From Mucilaginibacter sp. (GTDB lineage Bacteria; Bacteroidota; Bacteroidia; Sphingobacteriales; Sphingobacteriaceae), in NCBI GenBank assembly GCA_016763755.1, contig JAESTD010000298.1, forward strand, positions 1-37,746: a DNA stretch of 37,746 nt. The letters are read 5' to 3'. This document shows, in pieces, positions 1-8,152 of the stretch (within the stretch, counting starts at the first letter, position 1; every line of letters begins with the position of its first letter). Below the pieces are notes generated by a model. The model saw nothing but the letters and a program-made list of their open reading frames with translations, did not search any database and was not told the origin of the DNA. A program made the translations under genes and the position numbers.

Positions 1-813
1 ACTGCTACGCGAGACAACATTACGCAATTGCAAACCTTCGGAAATATATTGATACCGCCCGGGAGCGGCGAGCTGGCAAGTGGCTTACACGGTGAAGGAC
101 GCATGGCCGAACCTGAAGAAATAGTGGCATTTTTAGAAGCCGATATTAAAAAAAAGCTTCCGTTGGTTAATAAAAGGGTACTGGTTACAGCCGGGCCTAC
201 GTATGAGGCTATTGATCCGGTAAGGTTTATTGGTAATCATTCGTCCGGTAAAATGGGTTTTGCTTTGGCCGATGAACTGGCTTCCCTTGGGGCCGATGTT
301 ACTTTGATAGCGGGGCCTACAGCGCAGAAAAGCAAATATCAAAGCATCAAACGCATTGATGTTACCAGCGCTGCCGAGATGCTTGCCGCTTGTCTGGATA
401 ATTTCACTGATGCTGATGCCTGCGTAATGTGCGCCGCCGTGGCCGATTATACTCCGGCGCAGGTAGCAACACAGAAGATCAAAAAGACTGAAGACCATTT
501 CAATATCGTGCTGAAGAAAACTACGGATATACTAAAAACCCTTGGTCAGCAGAAACGTGACAATCAGGTTTTGGTAGGTTTTGCTTTAGAAACAAACAAC
601 GAGGAAGAGCACGCCAAAGAAAAACTGCAGAAGAAAAATCTCGACCTGATTGTATTAAACTCATTAAACGACAGTGGCGCGGGTTTTAAAAGTGATACCA
701 ATAAAGTAACTTTGATAGCGCGCGACCATAGCAAAACTGTTTTCGAGTTAAAAAACAAAACCGAGGTAGCGCGGGATATCTGCTCAAGAATTACCCAACT
801 GCTTAACAAATGA
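1..813 (+). CDS. coaBC: CoaBC, C-terminal part (5' end outside window)
   Basis: Bifunctional phosphopantothenoylcysteine decarboxylase / phosphopantothenate-cysteine ligase of coenzyme A synthesis, cytosolic. The frame is open from base 1 (TRDNITQLQTFGN...), so the TTG start given by the ORF track at 28 is not the real start. The end of the CoaC half is visible (GSGELASGL, GEGRMAEPEEI, the region of the flexible substrate flap). The whole CoaB ligase half follows, opening with VLVTAGPTYEAIDPVRFIGNHSSGKMG, the nucleotide-binding and dimer signature, then AAVADYTP. The last four bases overlap the start of the next gene (ATGA), so the two are probably co-transcribed and translationally coupled. 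Identification is from recognised family motifs and is secure; only the N-terminal part is missing. Confidence 0.95.
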   Translation, partial: TATRDNITQLQTFGNILIPPGSGELASGLHGEGRMAEPEEIVAFLEADIKKKLPLVNKRVLVTAGPTYEAIDPVRFIGNHSSGKMGFALADELASLGADVTLIAGPTAQKSKYQSIKRIDVTSAAEMLAACLDNFTDADACVMCAAVADYTPAQVATQKIKKTEDHFNIVLKKTTDILKTLGQQKRDNQVLVGFALETNNEEEHAKEKLQKKNLDLIVLNSLNDSGAGFKSDTNKVTLIARDHSKTVFELKNKTEVARDICSRITQLLNK

Positions 814-1709
814 GAAAACTGCTCACTTTAACATTCCTCAGCCTATGCTGCTTTTACGCAAAAGCGCAAGACTTAAATGCACGTGTTAAAGTGGTAGCCC
901 CCAAAATACAGGTAACCAATACCCGAATTTTCCAGACCTTGGAGCGCGCCATGAAGGATTTTCTGAACGGCCGTAAGTGGAGTGCCGATGATATTGCTCC
1001 GAACGAACGCATTGATTGTAACTTTGTACTAAACATCACCAACTGGGATGGCAGCAGCAGTTTTAGCGGCGAGTTGCAGGTACAATCGTCAAGGCCTGTG
1101 TATAATTCAACTTACACCACTACCCTGCTCAACATTAATGATAAGGATGTTGATTTCACCTATACCGACGGCCAGACCATTGATTACACGGATCAAAACT
1201 TTCAAAGCAATTTAAGCTCCATCATGGCTTTTTATGCTTACGTTATTGTTGGGATGGATTATGACTCGTTCTCTAAATTTGGCGGTACACCTTATTTTCT
1301 GAATGCCCAAACAGTCGCAATTAACGCCCAAACATCCTCGTACAAGGGATGGAAAGGTTTTGACAACAGTAACGTAAACCGCTACTGGCTGATGGAAAAC
1401 CTGAACAACAAGATCTACAATAACCTGCGCGAACTGATATATAACTATCACCGCAATGGTTTAGATATGATGGCGGAAAATGCCGGCAAAGCACGCAAAT
1501 ACATTGGCACCTTATTGCCTGTATTAAATGATGTGGATAGAAAACGCTTGGGCTCGTACTTCCCACTGGCTTTTTTCACGGCTAAAAACAATGAGCTGAT
1601 CTCTATTTTCAGTGCGGCTGCCCCGCAGGACAGGATGGCTGCCATGAATATCCTCAACGCGGTTGACCCTGCTAATGGCAGTAAATACCAAACGCTGAGC
1701 GGCAGGTAA
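810..1709 (+). CDS. porD: PorD/DUF4835 family secreted protein
   Basis: A 299-residue protein of the DUF4835 family, whose Porphyromonas member PorD is associated with the type IX secretion/gliding machinery. A signal peptide is visible (MRKLLTLTFLSLCCFYAKAQ, cleavage probably after AKA), so the mature protein is periplasmic or outer-membrane associated. Family landmarks include an early region with RIFQTLERAMKDFLNGRKW and a central YYAYV-like stretch (MAFYAYVIVGMDYDSF). Length is normal for the family. It overlaps coaBC by 4 nt; the coaBC-porD order is common in Bacteroidota, which supports the call. The recN gene that often follows is absent here; a palindromic repeat follows instead. The exact biochemical role is unknown. 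Confidence 0.85.
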   Translation: MRKLLTLTFLSLCCFYAKAQDLNARVKVVAPKIQVTNTRIFQTLERAMKDFLNGRKWSADDIAPNERIDCNFVLNITNWDGSSSFSGELQVQSSRPVYNSTYTTTLLNINDKDVDFTYTDGQTIDYTDQNFQSNLSSIMAFYAYVIVGMDYDSFSKFGGTPYFLNAQTVAINAQTSSYKGWKGFDNSNVNRYWLMENLNNKIYNNLRELIYNYHRNGLDMMAENAGKARKYIGTLLPVLNDVDRKRLGSYFPLAFFTAKNNELISIFSAAAPQDRMAAMNILNAVDPANGSKYQTLSGR

Positions 1710-1731
1710 TAACGCAGTTAACACCGCACGT

Positions 1732-1859
1732 TGTCATTTCGAGCGAGCACAGGGGTGGGAAGTGCGGGAAGGAGCGACGAGAAATCTTCTACGCTGTCAA
1801 GCAATCCTGAAAATAGCCGGCAGAAGATTTCTCCTCGTTATCAATCGTTCGAAATGACA
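1732..1859. repeat. Palindromic REP-like element, GTCATTTCGAGCGAGC family, copy 1
   Basis: The outer arms TGTCATTTCGA and TCGAAATGACA are inverted copies. Inner arms GAAATCTTCTACGC and CAGAAGATTTCTCC also pair, giving a long imperfect hairpin of about 128 bp. It fills the convergent gap between porD and the DUF3817 gene. A second copy with the same outer and inner arms lies at 21303-21427. It may act as a bidirectional transcription end, but it has no clear T-tract. Confidence 0.8.
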
Positions 1860-1878
1860 TAATTATTAAAGTGTTGTT

Positions 1879-2192
1879 TTAAGTTATATCCGTTCCCCCC
1901 TTCCTCAACACCTTTTTATCAATATAAAACGTACCGAAAGGGATAATGCATGCCAATAACACTTTGGTGATAATATCTTTTTTCCAGCGTTGTTCTATAC
2001 CCACACTTATTGTATTGTAGATAAACAGCAAAAAAAGCGACCCATGTATAGGCCCCATCGCTTTTACCATTGCTGGGTTGTGTGCTGCATACTTCAGCGG
2101 CACGGCAACAAAAAGTAGTACAAGCAGCGACACGCCTTCTAAAAATCAATCACACGTAACCTGCCGATATTGGTGGATAATAACGATCTCAT
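1879..2192 (-). pseudogene. DUF3817 membrane protein, frameshifted
   Basis: The ORF track shows only an 84-residue fragment from a GTG at 2133. The real N-terminus is in another frame: ATG at 2192 gives MRSLLSTNIGRLRVIDF and then a stop, while the downstream frame continues LEGVSLLVLLFVAVPLKYAAHNPAMVKAMGPIHG. Together these read as a typical DUF3817 protein (IGRLRVIxFLEGVSLLVLLF), about 104 residues with three membrane segments. One base is missing in the A run at 2141-2145 (T run on the coding strand: five where six are needed). This may be a real mutation or a homopolymer sequencing error. It lies 13 nt after the upstream membrane gene and is probably in the same TetR-controlled unit. Function is unknown. 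Confidence 0.8.
2141..2145 (-). other. Frameshift site in DUF3817 gene (-1 in A/T run)
   Basis: The coding strand reads ATTGATTTTTAGAAGG. Adding one T gives ATT GAT TTT TTA GAA GGC (I D F L E G) and joins the two DUF3817 halves in one frame. Confidence 0.8.
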
Positions 2193-2205
2193 ATTTAAAA
2201 GAATT

Positions 2206-2673
2206 TTAATGTAAACTGCGTAAGTAAGCTCTTTGGGCCAGCGGCGAAAATGGCCATGGTATAGCCAGCAGGATAACAAGCAATGCGATACCGAACCAAA
2301 TAAGCATTGTTTTAAACTTCTGCCGGTCGCCTGCCTTGCGTTTTGCCGTGGCCGAGCCAACGGTGATCAATACAATAGCTGATAACATCATCAGCAAATG
2401 CAATACACCGAAAAAGAACGTTGGAGTGATATGCCCGTAAAATACCGGCTGCTTAAAACTGAATTTTGCATTAGGGCTTTGCGTGTAAACAAGCATACCT
2501 ACCATTAGTTGGATATGAGCAATGGTGGCGGTCCAATGCCGTAACGCATTGTCTGCGTTGCTAAAAACACGGCCTTTCATATAGCCATCACAAGCTTTAT
2601 AAATAGCGGTTAGCAGGCTTATCAGCACCACCCATCGCATAACAGAGTGGACGAATAGTAAAATATCAAACAT
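2206..2673 (-). CDS. Small four-helix membrane protein
   Basis: A 155-residue integral membrane protein that I cannot assign with certainty. About four hydrophobic segments are visible: DILLFVHSVMRWVVLISLL near the N-terminus, HIQLMVGMLVY, FFFGVLHLLMMLSAIVLITVG and the C-terminal MLIWFGIALLVILLAIPWPF. Histidines sit in or near several helices (FVHSVMRW, RHWTATIAHIQ, FGVLHLL). That resembles small cytochrome-b-like membrane proteins of Bacteroidota, but haem binding is only an inference. A perfect 18-bp operator lies 18 bp upstream of its start, and the gene is followed at 13 nt by a DUF3817 gene. Repression by the adjacent TetR protein is therefore likely. Confidence 0.7.
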   Translation of the reverse strand: MFDILLFVHSVMRWVVLISLLTAIYKACDGYMKGRVFSNADNALRHWTATIAHIQLMVGMLVYTQSPNAKFSFKQPVFYGHITPTFFFGVLHLLMMLSAIVLITVGSATAKRKAGDRQKFKTMLIWFGIALLVILLAIPWPFSPLAQRAYLRSLH

Positions 2674-2690
2674 ATGTATACATCATTAAA

Positions 2691-2708
2691 ACATACCAAT
2701 TGGTATGT
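2691..2708. promoter_or_regulatory. TetR-type operator, perfect 18-bp palindrome
   Basis: ACATACCAATTGGTATGT is a perfect inverted repeat between the tetR stop and the start of the membrane-protein gene. The same sequence with one change lies upstream of tetR at 3325-3342, so this is most likely the binding site of the neighbouring TetR repressor. Confidence 0.8.
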
Positions 2709-2724
2709 TATTTATCAAAAAATT

Positions 2725-3312
2725 TTACTCCATCAATTGCAGGTAGTTCTTTAACTCCAGTAAGTATGGCGTATAGCAGGCGGAACCCATTGCCTTACCC
2801 ATATTACGAATCCCTGCGTAACCGGCCACTATAAAACAGGCTGCATGTTTTGAATTTACATCTATGCGGATTTGGTTATCCTCTTTACCATGCTCAATAG
2901 TTTGGGCTATGGCGTCCTGCCATTGCTCGGTCAGCCTAACCAGCGCCTTCCTGAAATCCTCTTTCAGCGGGGCAAGTTCCTCTATCAAGTTGATTGCCGG
3001 GCAACCATACTTAGCACGCAGAAACGGAATTTTTATTAACAAGTTGCGCACCATAGCGTAGATCTGGTTAATAGGGTCGCGCGCATCTATAAGCGGTGTA
3101 ACCATGTTGGCGTACATACCAGGGTATAGCACCTCGTTGATGAGCGCCAGGCCCATTTCATCTTTGCTTTTAAAATGATAAAAGAAAGCGCCTTTGGTAA
3201 CCTGCGTGGTAGCCAAAATATTATCAATACTCGTTGCCTGGTATCCCTGGCGGTATATCAACTCGAATGATTTTTGCAATATCATCTGGCGGGTTTCTGC
3301 TGCTTTTGACAT
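2725..3312 (-). CDS. TetR/AcrR family transcriptional repressor
   Basis: A 195-residue one-component regulator. The N-terminal TetR DNA-binding domain is clear: TRQMILQKSFELIYRQGYQATSIDNILATTQVTKGAFFYHFKSKDEMG, with the helix-turn-helix at about residues 27-50 and the typical GAFFYHF recognition end. The C-terminal ligand domain (ALINEVLYPGMY..., YGCPAINLIEELAPL) is of the kind seen in AcuR/NemR-like members; the effector cannot be told from the sequence. A near-perfect palindrome lies 12 bp before its start, and a perfect copy precedes the downstream membrane-protein gene. It probably represses itself and the two membrane genes. Confidence 0.9.
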   Translation of the reverse strand: MSKAAETRQMILQKSFELIYRQGYQATSIDNILATTQVTKGAFFYHFKSKDEMGLALINEVLYPGMYANMVTPLIDARDPINQIYAMVRNLLIKIPFLRAKYGCPAINLIEELAPLKEDFRKALVRLTEQWQDAIAQTIEHGKEDNQIRIDVNSKHAACFIVAGYAGIRNMGKAMGSACYTPYLLELKNYLQLME

Positions 3313-3324
3313 CTTTTATCTAAT

Positions 3325-3342
3325 ACATACCAATTAGTATGT
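3325..3342. promoter_or_regulatory. TetR-type operator in tetR leader
   Basis: ACATACCAATTAGTATGT matches the palindrome at 2691-2708 except at one base. Its place just upstream of the tetR start codon indicates autoregulation. Confidence 0.75.
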
Positions 3343-3476
3343 TTATGCAAACATATACGATAAATCATCTCTATCAAAACAATGCATGGTAATTTTTATG
3401 TCACTAAAATTTTGTACACATATTCGCGTTTATCAACCATTGGTTATCTTTATACCTTTTAAGCGAAACATAAACT

Positions 3477-5186
3477 ATGAACAAAAGATGGGTGTTAAAA
3501 GATGCTGCTGACGCAGACACGGTGAAAAGCTTGTCTGCCGATATAAACATAAGCACCAGACTTTCTAACATCCTTGTTCAGCGCGGCGTAACCAGTTTTG
3601 AGGAAGCGCGCTATTTCTTTCGCCCGAGCGAGCTGCATTTGCATGATCCGTTCCTGATGGCCGATATGGAAAAAGCTATCAACCGCATTGATGAAGCTAT
3701 TGCAAAAGATCAGAAAATATTAGTTTACGGAGATTATGATGTAGACGGTACTACTGCAGTTGCTTTGGTATACAGCTTTTTTAGCAAGCGGTACAGTAAT
3801 ATAGAGTATTATATCCCTGATCGTTATAAAGAAGGTTATGGCATATCTACCCAAGGCATCGATTACGCTGCTGAAAATGGCTTCAGCCTTATCATTGCTT
3901 TAGACTGTGGCATTAAATCGGTTGATAAAATTGCTTATGCCAATACATTGAGCGTTGATTTTATTATCTGCGATCACCACTTGGCTGGTGACGAATTACC
4001 TGCCGCAGTAGCCATTTTAGATCCCAAACGCCCGCAATGCGATTATCCTTATAAAGAACTATCCGGCTGCGGCATTGGCTTTAAACTGGCTCAAGCCTAC
4101 GCCGAGGTACATAATATCCCTTTTGAAGAAGTTGCCGAATACCTTGATCTTGTCGCTATCAGCGTTGCTTGCGATATTGTGCATGTTACCGGTGAAAACC
4201 GTGTGTTAGCCCATTTAGGTTTAACAAAGATTAATGAGGCGCCTTGCATCGGTGTAAAAATGCTGATGGAGGTAGCGGGCAAGGGCAAAGATTACAATAT
4301 TTCCGACGTGGTTTTTCAGTTAGGGCCGCGCATTAATGCCGCCGGTCGTATTGATGATGCCAAGCATGCCGTGCAGCTATTGATAGCCTGCCATGAGGAC
4401 GATGCACGTGAAAAAGGTGACCTGATAAACCTGCGTAACGTTGAACGTAAAGGCCACGATCAGCAAATTACGGATGAAGCTTTGAGCATTATTGATAATG
4501 ATGATGTGCTTATCGCCCGCAAATCAACAGTTGTATTTAACGAGAATTGGCACAAAGGTGTTATTGGTATTGTTGCTTCGCGCCTTACCGAGAAATACTA
4601 TCGCCCTACCGTAGTGCTAACCCGTTCAAACGGGCATGTGGCAGGTTCGGCGCGTTCTGTTTTGGGGTACGATTTGTATGAAGCATTATGCAGTTGCAGC
4701 GATTTACTTATCCAATTCGGCGGGCATAAATATGCCGCGGGCTTAACTATGGAACCGGAGAACGTTCCCGCATTTATGGCAAAGTTTGAGGAAGTAGTAT
4801 GCTCAACCATCCCCGATGAATTGCTGGTACAGCAGATAAGTATTGATGCGGAAATTAACCTGACGGAGATCGATTCCAAATTTTTCAGGATATTGAACCA
4901 GTTTGCGCCATTCGGGCCGGAGAATATGGCACCCGTGTTCATAACCAAAAATGTGTATGTTAGCGGGGCAGCCAGTTTGGTAGGCGCTAAACACTTAAAA
5001 ATGTTTGTAATGCAGCCGGGTTCGCCTGCATTCAGTTGCATTGCCTTTAACCAGGGCGAGTTACTTCCCGAACTTAAAAACGGCGTACCGTTTGATATTT
5101 GTTACACGATTGAAGAAAACGTATGGCGCGAACAACGCACTATACAATTGAACATAAAAGGCATAAGATTAGTAAGTGGTGAGTAG
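3477..5186 (+). CDS. recJ: Single-stranded-DNA-specific exonuclease RecJ
   Basis: A 5'-3' single-strand DNA exonuclease acting in recombination and repair. At 569 residues it is full length. DHH phosphoesterase motifs are present: YGDYDVDGTT at about residues 84-93, ALDCGIKS near 142, and the name-giving CDHH at about 165-168 (IICDHHLAGDELP). LDLVAISVACDIV follows. The DHHA1 domain is marked by GIVASRLTEKYYRPTVVLT and FGGHKYAAGL, and a C-terminal OB-like part ends the protein. The ATG at 3477 fits the family N-terminus (RWVLK). The final codons (AGT GGT GAG TAG) lie within a short tandem repeat that continues past the stop, so the last residues may derive from a dispersed repeat. Confidence 0.96.
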   Translation: MNKRWVLKDAADADTVKSLSADINISTRLSNILVQRGVTSFEEARYFFRPSELHLHDPFLMADMEKAINRIDEAIAKDQKILVYGDYDVDGTTAVALVYSFFSKRYSNIEYYIPDRYKEGYGISTQGIDYAAENGFSLIIALDCGIKSVDKIAYANTLSVDFIICDHHLAGDELPAAVAILDPKRPQCDYPYKELSGCGIGFKLAQAYAEVHNIPFEEVAEYLDLVAISVACDIVHVTGENRVLAHLGLTKINEAPCIGVKMLMEVAGKGKDYNISDVVFQLGPRINAAGRIDDAKHAVQLLIACHEDDAREKGDLINLRNVERKGHDQQITDEALSIIDNDDVLIARKSTVVFNENWHKGVIGIVASRLTEKYYRPTVVLTRSNGHVAGSARSVLGYDLYEALCSCSDLLIQFGGHKYAAGLTMEPENVPAFMAKFEEVVCSTIPDELLVQQISIDAEINLTEIDSKFFRILNQFAPFGPENMAPVFITKNVYVSGAASLVGAKHLKMFVMQPGSPAFSCIAFNQGELLPELKNGVPFDICYTIEENVWREQRTIQLNIKGIRLVSGE

Positions 5187-5201
5187 TGACTGGTGAGTAG
5201 T
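5174..5201 (+). repeat. Short tandem repeat at the recJ 3' end
   Basis: AGTGGTGAGTAGTGAC is followed at once by TGGTGAGTAG, so the unit TGGTGAGTAG occurs twice. The first unit supplies the recJ stop codon. Confidence 0.6.
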
Positions 5202-5263
5202 TTTAGCTCCGTCAGCATGAAACGCTTTTTAATTTTTACTTTTGAATTTTGAATTTTCAACCT

Positions 5264-6004
5264 ATGATATTACGCGCCGAGCATTTAATAAAGAAATATA
5301 AACAGCGTACTGTTGTTAACGATGTTACGTTCAATGTATCGCAGGGCGAGATTGTTGGATTGCTTGGACCAAACGGTGCCGGTAAAACCACATCGTTTTA
5401 CATGATCGTAGGGTTAATTAAGCCTAACGAGGGCAAGATTTTTCTCGAAGACGAAGAAATAACTACCGACCCAATGTACCGCCGTGCACAAAAAGGCATC
5501 GGCTACCTGGCACAAGAAGCATCTGTTTTCCGTAAACTTTCCGTTGAGGATAACATCAAGGCTGTATTGGAAATGGGCAAAATGACCAAGGACAAACAGC
5601 GCGACAAACTGGAAGAACTGATAGATGAGTTTAGTCTGCATAAAGTGCGCAAAAACCGAGGCGACCTGCTATCAGGCGGTGAACGCCGCCGTACCGAGAT
5701 TGCCCGCGCCCTTGCCGCCGAGCCAAACTTTATCCTGCTGGACGAGCCTTTTGCCGGTGTAGACCCTATAGCAGTAGAGGAAATCCAGGCCATGGTAGCC
5801 AAACTGAAACACCGTAACATCGGCATCCTCATTACTGATCACAACGTACAGGAAACTCTTTCCATTACCGATAGGGCTTATCTGCTGTTCGAGGGTAAGA
5901 TCCTGGAATCGGGTGTGCCAGAGGTTTTGGCCGAGAACGAACTGGTGCGTAAAGTTTACCTCGGCGCAAACTTTGTGCTGAAAAGAAAAGTTTTTCCGCA
6001 GTAA
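5264..6004 (+). CDS. lptB: LPS export ABC transporter ATPase LptB
   Basis: Cytoplasmic ATPase that powers LptFG extraction of lipopolysaccharide from the inner membrane. I start it at ATG 5264 ([23 protein letters not shown]), giving 246 residues as usual for LptB; the track's TTG at 5249 adds five residues from an AT-rich repeat. Walker [10 protein letters not shown] is at about 35-43, the signature [15 protein letters not shown] starts near 136, and Walker [14 protein letters not shown] near 156, followed by the H-loop [10 protein letters not shown]. The long [33 protein letters not shown] stretch is specific to LptB. The gap from recJ is 77 nt, so co-transcription is possible. The permease partners are not in the window. 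Confidence 0.94.
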   Translation: MILRAEHLIKKYKQRTVVNDVTFNVSQGEIVGLLGPNGAGKTTSFYMIVGLIKPNEGKIFLEDEEITTDPMYRRAQKGIGYLAQEASVFRKLSVEDNIKAVLEMGKMTKDKQRDKLEELIDEFSLHKVRKNRGDLLSGGERRRTEIARALAAEPNFILLDEPFAGVDPIAVEEIQAMVAKLKHRNIGILITDHNVQETLSITDRAYLLFEGKILESGVPEVLAENELVRKVYLGANFVLKRKVFPQ

Positions 6005-6039
6005 CTTATATATTTGAGCTGTTCATAGCCAATAGATCG

Positions 6040-6088
6040 TGGTTCATGGTAGCGCTCGCGCGGTCATGAGCTATCACCCATGAACCAT
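6040..6088. repeat. Inverted repeat TGGTTCATGG / CCATGAACCA
   Basis: The ten-base arms TGGTTCATGG and CCATGAACCA flank a centre with GCGCTCGCGCG. They fill the gap between lptB and the GH3 gene. There is no T-tract, so this looks like a dispersed palindrome rather than a simple terminator. Confidence 0.6.
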
Positions 6089-6099
6089 AAGCCAACAGT

Positions 6100-7626
6100 A
6101 TGACCCTTTTCAACTCCGTGTTTACCTGGTTCATGAAAAAGCGTATCCATCAGATAGAGCTTTTTATGAAATACCCTAATGAGGTGCAGGAAGAATGGTT
6201 TGAGCAGTTGATAGCAGGTGCCGAAAACACCGAATGGGGCAAAAAATATGGTTACAAAAGCATCGAAAACCTGAGTCAGTTTAAGCAGCGGGTTCCCATC
6301 CAAACATACGATACACTGAAGCCTTACATTGAGCGAATGCTTAAAGGTGAGCAAAACGTACTTTGGCCTTCAGAAATAAGGTGGTTTGCCAAGTCATCAG
6401 GCACTACCAGTGATCGCAGCAAGTTTATTCCCGTAAGTGAAGAATCATTAGAGGAATGCCACTTTAAAGGTGGTAAGGATATGCTTACCCTCTATTTTAA
6501 CAACAGACCAAACGCCCGCATTTTTACCGGGAAGAGTCTAACCCTTGGCGGTAGCCACCAGGTAGCACAGCTCAATACAGATACTTTCTTCGGTGATCTT
6601 TCGGCCGTTATCATGAAAAACCTGCCCCTTTGGGCCGAGTTTTATCGCACTCCGCATTTGGATATTGCACTGTTAGAGAACTTTGAGGAAAAGATAGAGA
6701 AAATGGCTTACGCCACCAAGGATGTTAATGTAACCAGCATCAGCGGCGTACCAACTTGGAACTTGTTGTTATTTAAACGTATCCTGGAGATCACTGGCAA
6801 AGCTAATTTGCTCGAAGTTTGGCCAAACCTTGAACTGTACTTCCATGGTGCCGTAAATTTCACACCCTATCGAGAACAGTTCAGCAAACTGATCCCTAAA
6901 AACGATATGTATTACCTGGAAACCTACAATGCATCAGAAGGTTTCTTTGGCATACAGGACCTGGAACAACCAGGCGATATGTTGTTGATGCTTGATTATG
7001 GCATTTTCTATGAATTTCTTCCGCTCGAAAATATTCATGATGAGCATCCTCAAACACTCACGTTAGATGAGGTGCAGTTGAATAAAAACTATGCGCTTAT
7101 CATTAGCACCAATGCCGGTTTATGGCGATATATGATTGGCGATACCATTAAATTCACTTCGCTTTCGCCGTTCCGGATCCAGATCACCGGCCGTACCAAA
7201 CATTTTATAAACGCCTTTGGCGAGGAGCTGATCATAGACAATGCCGAGCGAGCCCTTGCAGAAGCTTGTTCGCAAACAGGAGCAATCATCCGCGATTACA
7301 CTGCTGCTCCGGTATATTTTAGTGATAACGAGTGCGGGGCACATGAGTGGCTGATAGAATTTGATAAACATCCCGCAGAATTTGAACGCTTTGTTGACCT
7401 GCTTGATGAAACGCTGCGCAAAGAAAACTCTGATTACGACGCAAAGCGCTTTAAGGATATGGCCTTACGCCGCCCGTTAGTGCGATTAATGGAACAAAAC
7501 ACATTCTTTAACTGGATGAAAACCCGCGGTAAAATTGGCGGTCAGCACAAAGTACCACGATTGGCCAATACGCGCGAATATGTCGACTCCATTTTAAGCC
7601 TCACAACATTCGTTAGCAAAAATTAG
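6100..7626 (+). CDS. GH3-type acyl-adenylating/amidosynthetase family protein
   Basis: A 508-residue member of the GH3 family (named for plant auxin-responsive GH3 acyl-amido synthetases), which adenylate a carboxylate and usually transfer it to an amine. The phosphate-binding motif KSSGTTSDRSKFIPVS is at about residues 98-113. The later ATP-site motifs LETYNASEGFFG (near 273) and WRYMIGDTIKF (near 341) are present, as is the hinge-like RTKHFINAFGEELIIDNAE. The C-terminal domain is complete (GGQHKVPRLANTREYVDSIL). Bacterial GH3 proteins are common in Bacteroidota but their substrates are mostly unknown; plant hormone conjugation should not be assumed. It lies downstream of lptB after a palindrome. 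Confidence 0.88.
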   Translation: MTLFNSVFTWFMKKRIHQIELFMKYPNEVQEEWFEQLIAGAENTEWGKKYGYKSIENLSQFKQRVPIQTYDTLKPYIERMLKGEQNVLWPSEIRWFAKSSGTTSDRSKFIPVSEESLEECHFKGGKDMLTLYFNNRPNARIFTGKSLTLGGSHQVAQLNTDTFFGDLSAVIMKNLPLWAEFYRTPHLDIALLENFEEKIEKMAYATKDVNVTSISGVPTWNLLLFKRILEITGKANLLEVWPNLELYFHGAVNFTPYREQFSKLIPKNDMYYLETYNASEGFFGIQDLEQPGDMLLMLDYGIFYEFLPLENIHDEHPQTLTLDEVQLNKNYALIISTNAGLWRYMIGDTIKFTSLSPFRIQITGRTKHFINAFGEELIIDNAERALAEACSQTGAIIRDYTAAPVYFSDNECGAHEWLIEFDKHPAEFERFVDLLDETLRKENSDYDAKRFKDMALRRPLVRLMEQNTFFNWMKTRGKIGGQHKVPRLANTREYVDSILSLTTFVSKN

Positions 7627-7686
7627 TATTGCATTGTAGCGTTTTAAATCATGGTTACGTAAGTTTAATAACTAAACTTAAATACT

Positions 7687-8064
7687 ATGAAGAAGTACCT
7701 TATCATCCTGGCACTAACTGCCATTTTCTCATCCTGCAAAAAAGATAAACCTGTTAGCGCGTTAAATGGCACCTGGGAGCTTCACTCTATAGCCGGCCCT
7801 TTTTCCACAACAAGCGAGCCGGTAAAGCTCAGATATGTGATCACCAACGAGAACCAGTATGTGTTATCCGCTTTAGGCAACGAATTAGAACACGGTATCT
7901 TCATTTTAAATCTTGATAAACAGAGCGGTGAATATCGTTCCGGTAATATTGTATTTGGCCAGTCCTCTAAAGTTCAGGAATTTCATCTTAAAGCTGATAC
8001 CTTTATCATAGGCACTATCTCACCGGATTCGCCAAGCGCAAAATACGCAAGGATAAAGAAATAA
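7687..8064 (+). CDS. Lipocalin-like lipoprotein, array copy 1
   Basis: A 125-residue lipoprotein, first of five tandem paralogues. The signal MKKYLIILALTAIFSSC puts the lipidated cysteine at residue 17, followed by KKDKP, a charged run of the kind linked to surface export of Bacteroidota lipoproteins (inference). The GTWEL motif just after the linker and the regularly spaced beta-type segments suggest a small lipocalin-like barrel. The C-terminal KYARIKK matches the YARVK/YARIK end of the other copies. Its leader (ACTAAACTTAAATACT) and first 60 coding bases are nearly identical to copy 2, a sign of recent duplication. It is the most divergent in the middle. Ligand and role are unknown. Confidence 0.8.
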   Translation: MKKYLIILALTAIFSSCKKDKPVSALNGTWELHSIAGPFSTTSEPVKLRYVITNENQYVLSALGNELEHGIFILNLDKQSGEYRSGNIVFGQSSKVQEFHLKADTFIIGTISPDSPSAKYARIKK

Positions 8065-8152
8065 TTATCAACGCTTTATCGCTAAAAACCTCTACTTGGT
8101 TGTAGCATTTCCGCAGGTGATTGCGTAACTGTATAAACTAAACTTAAATACC

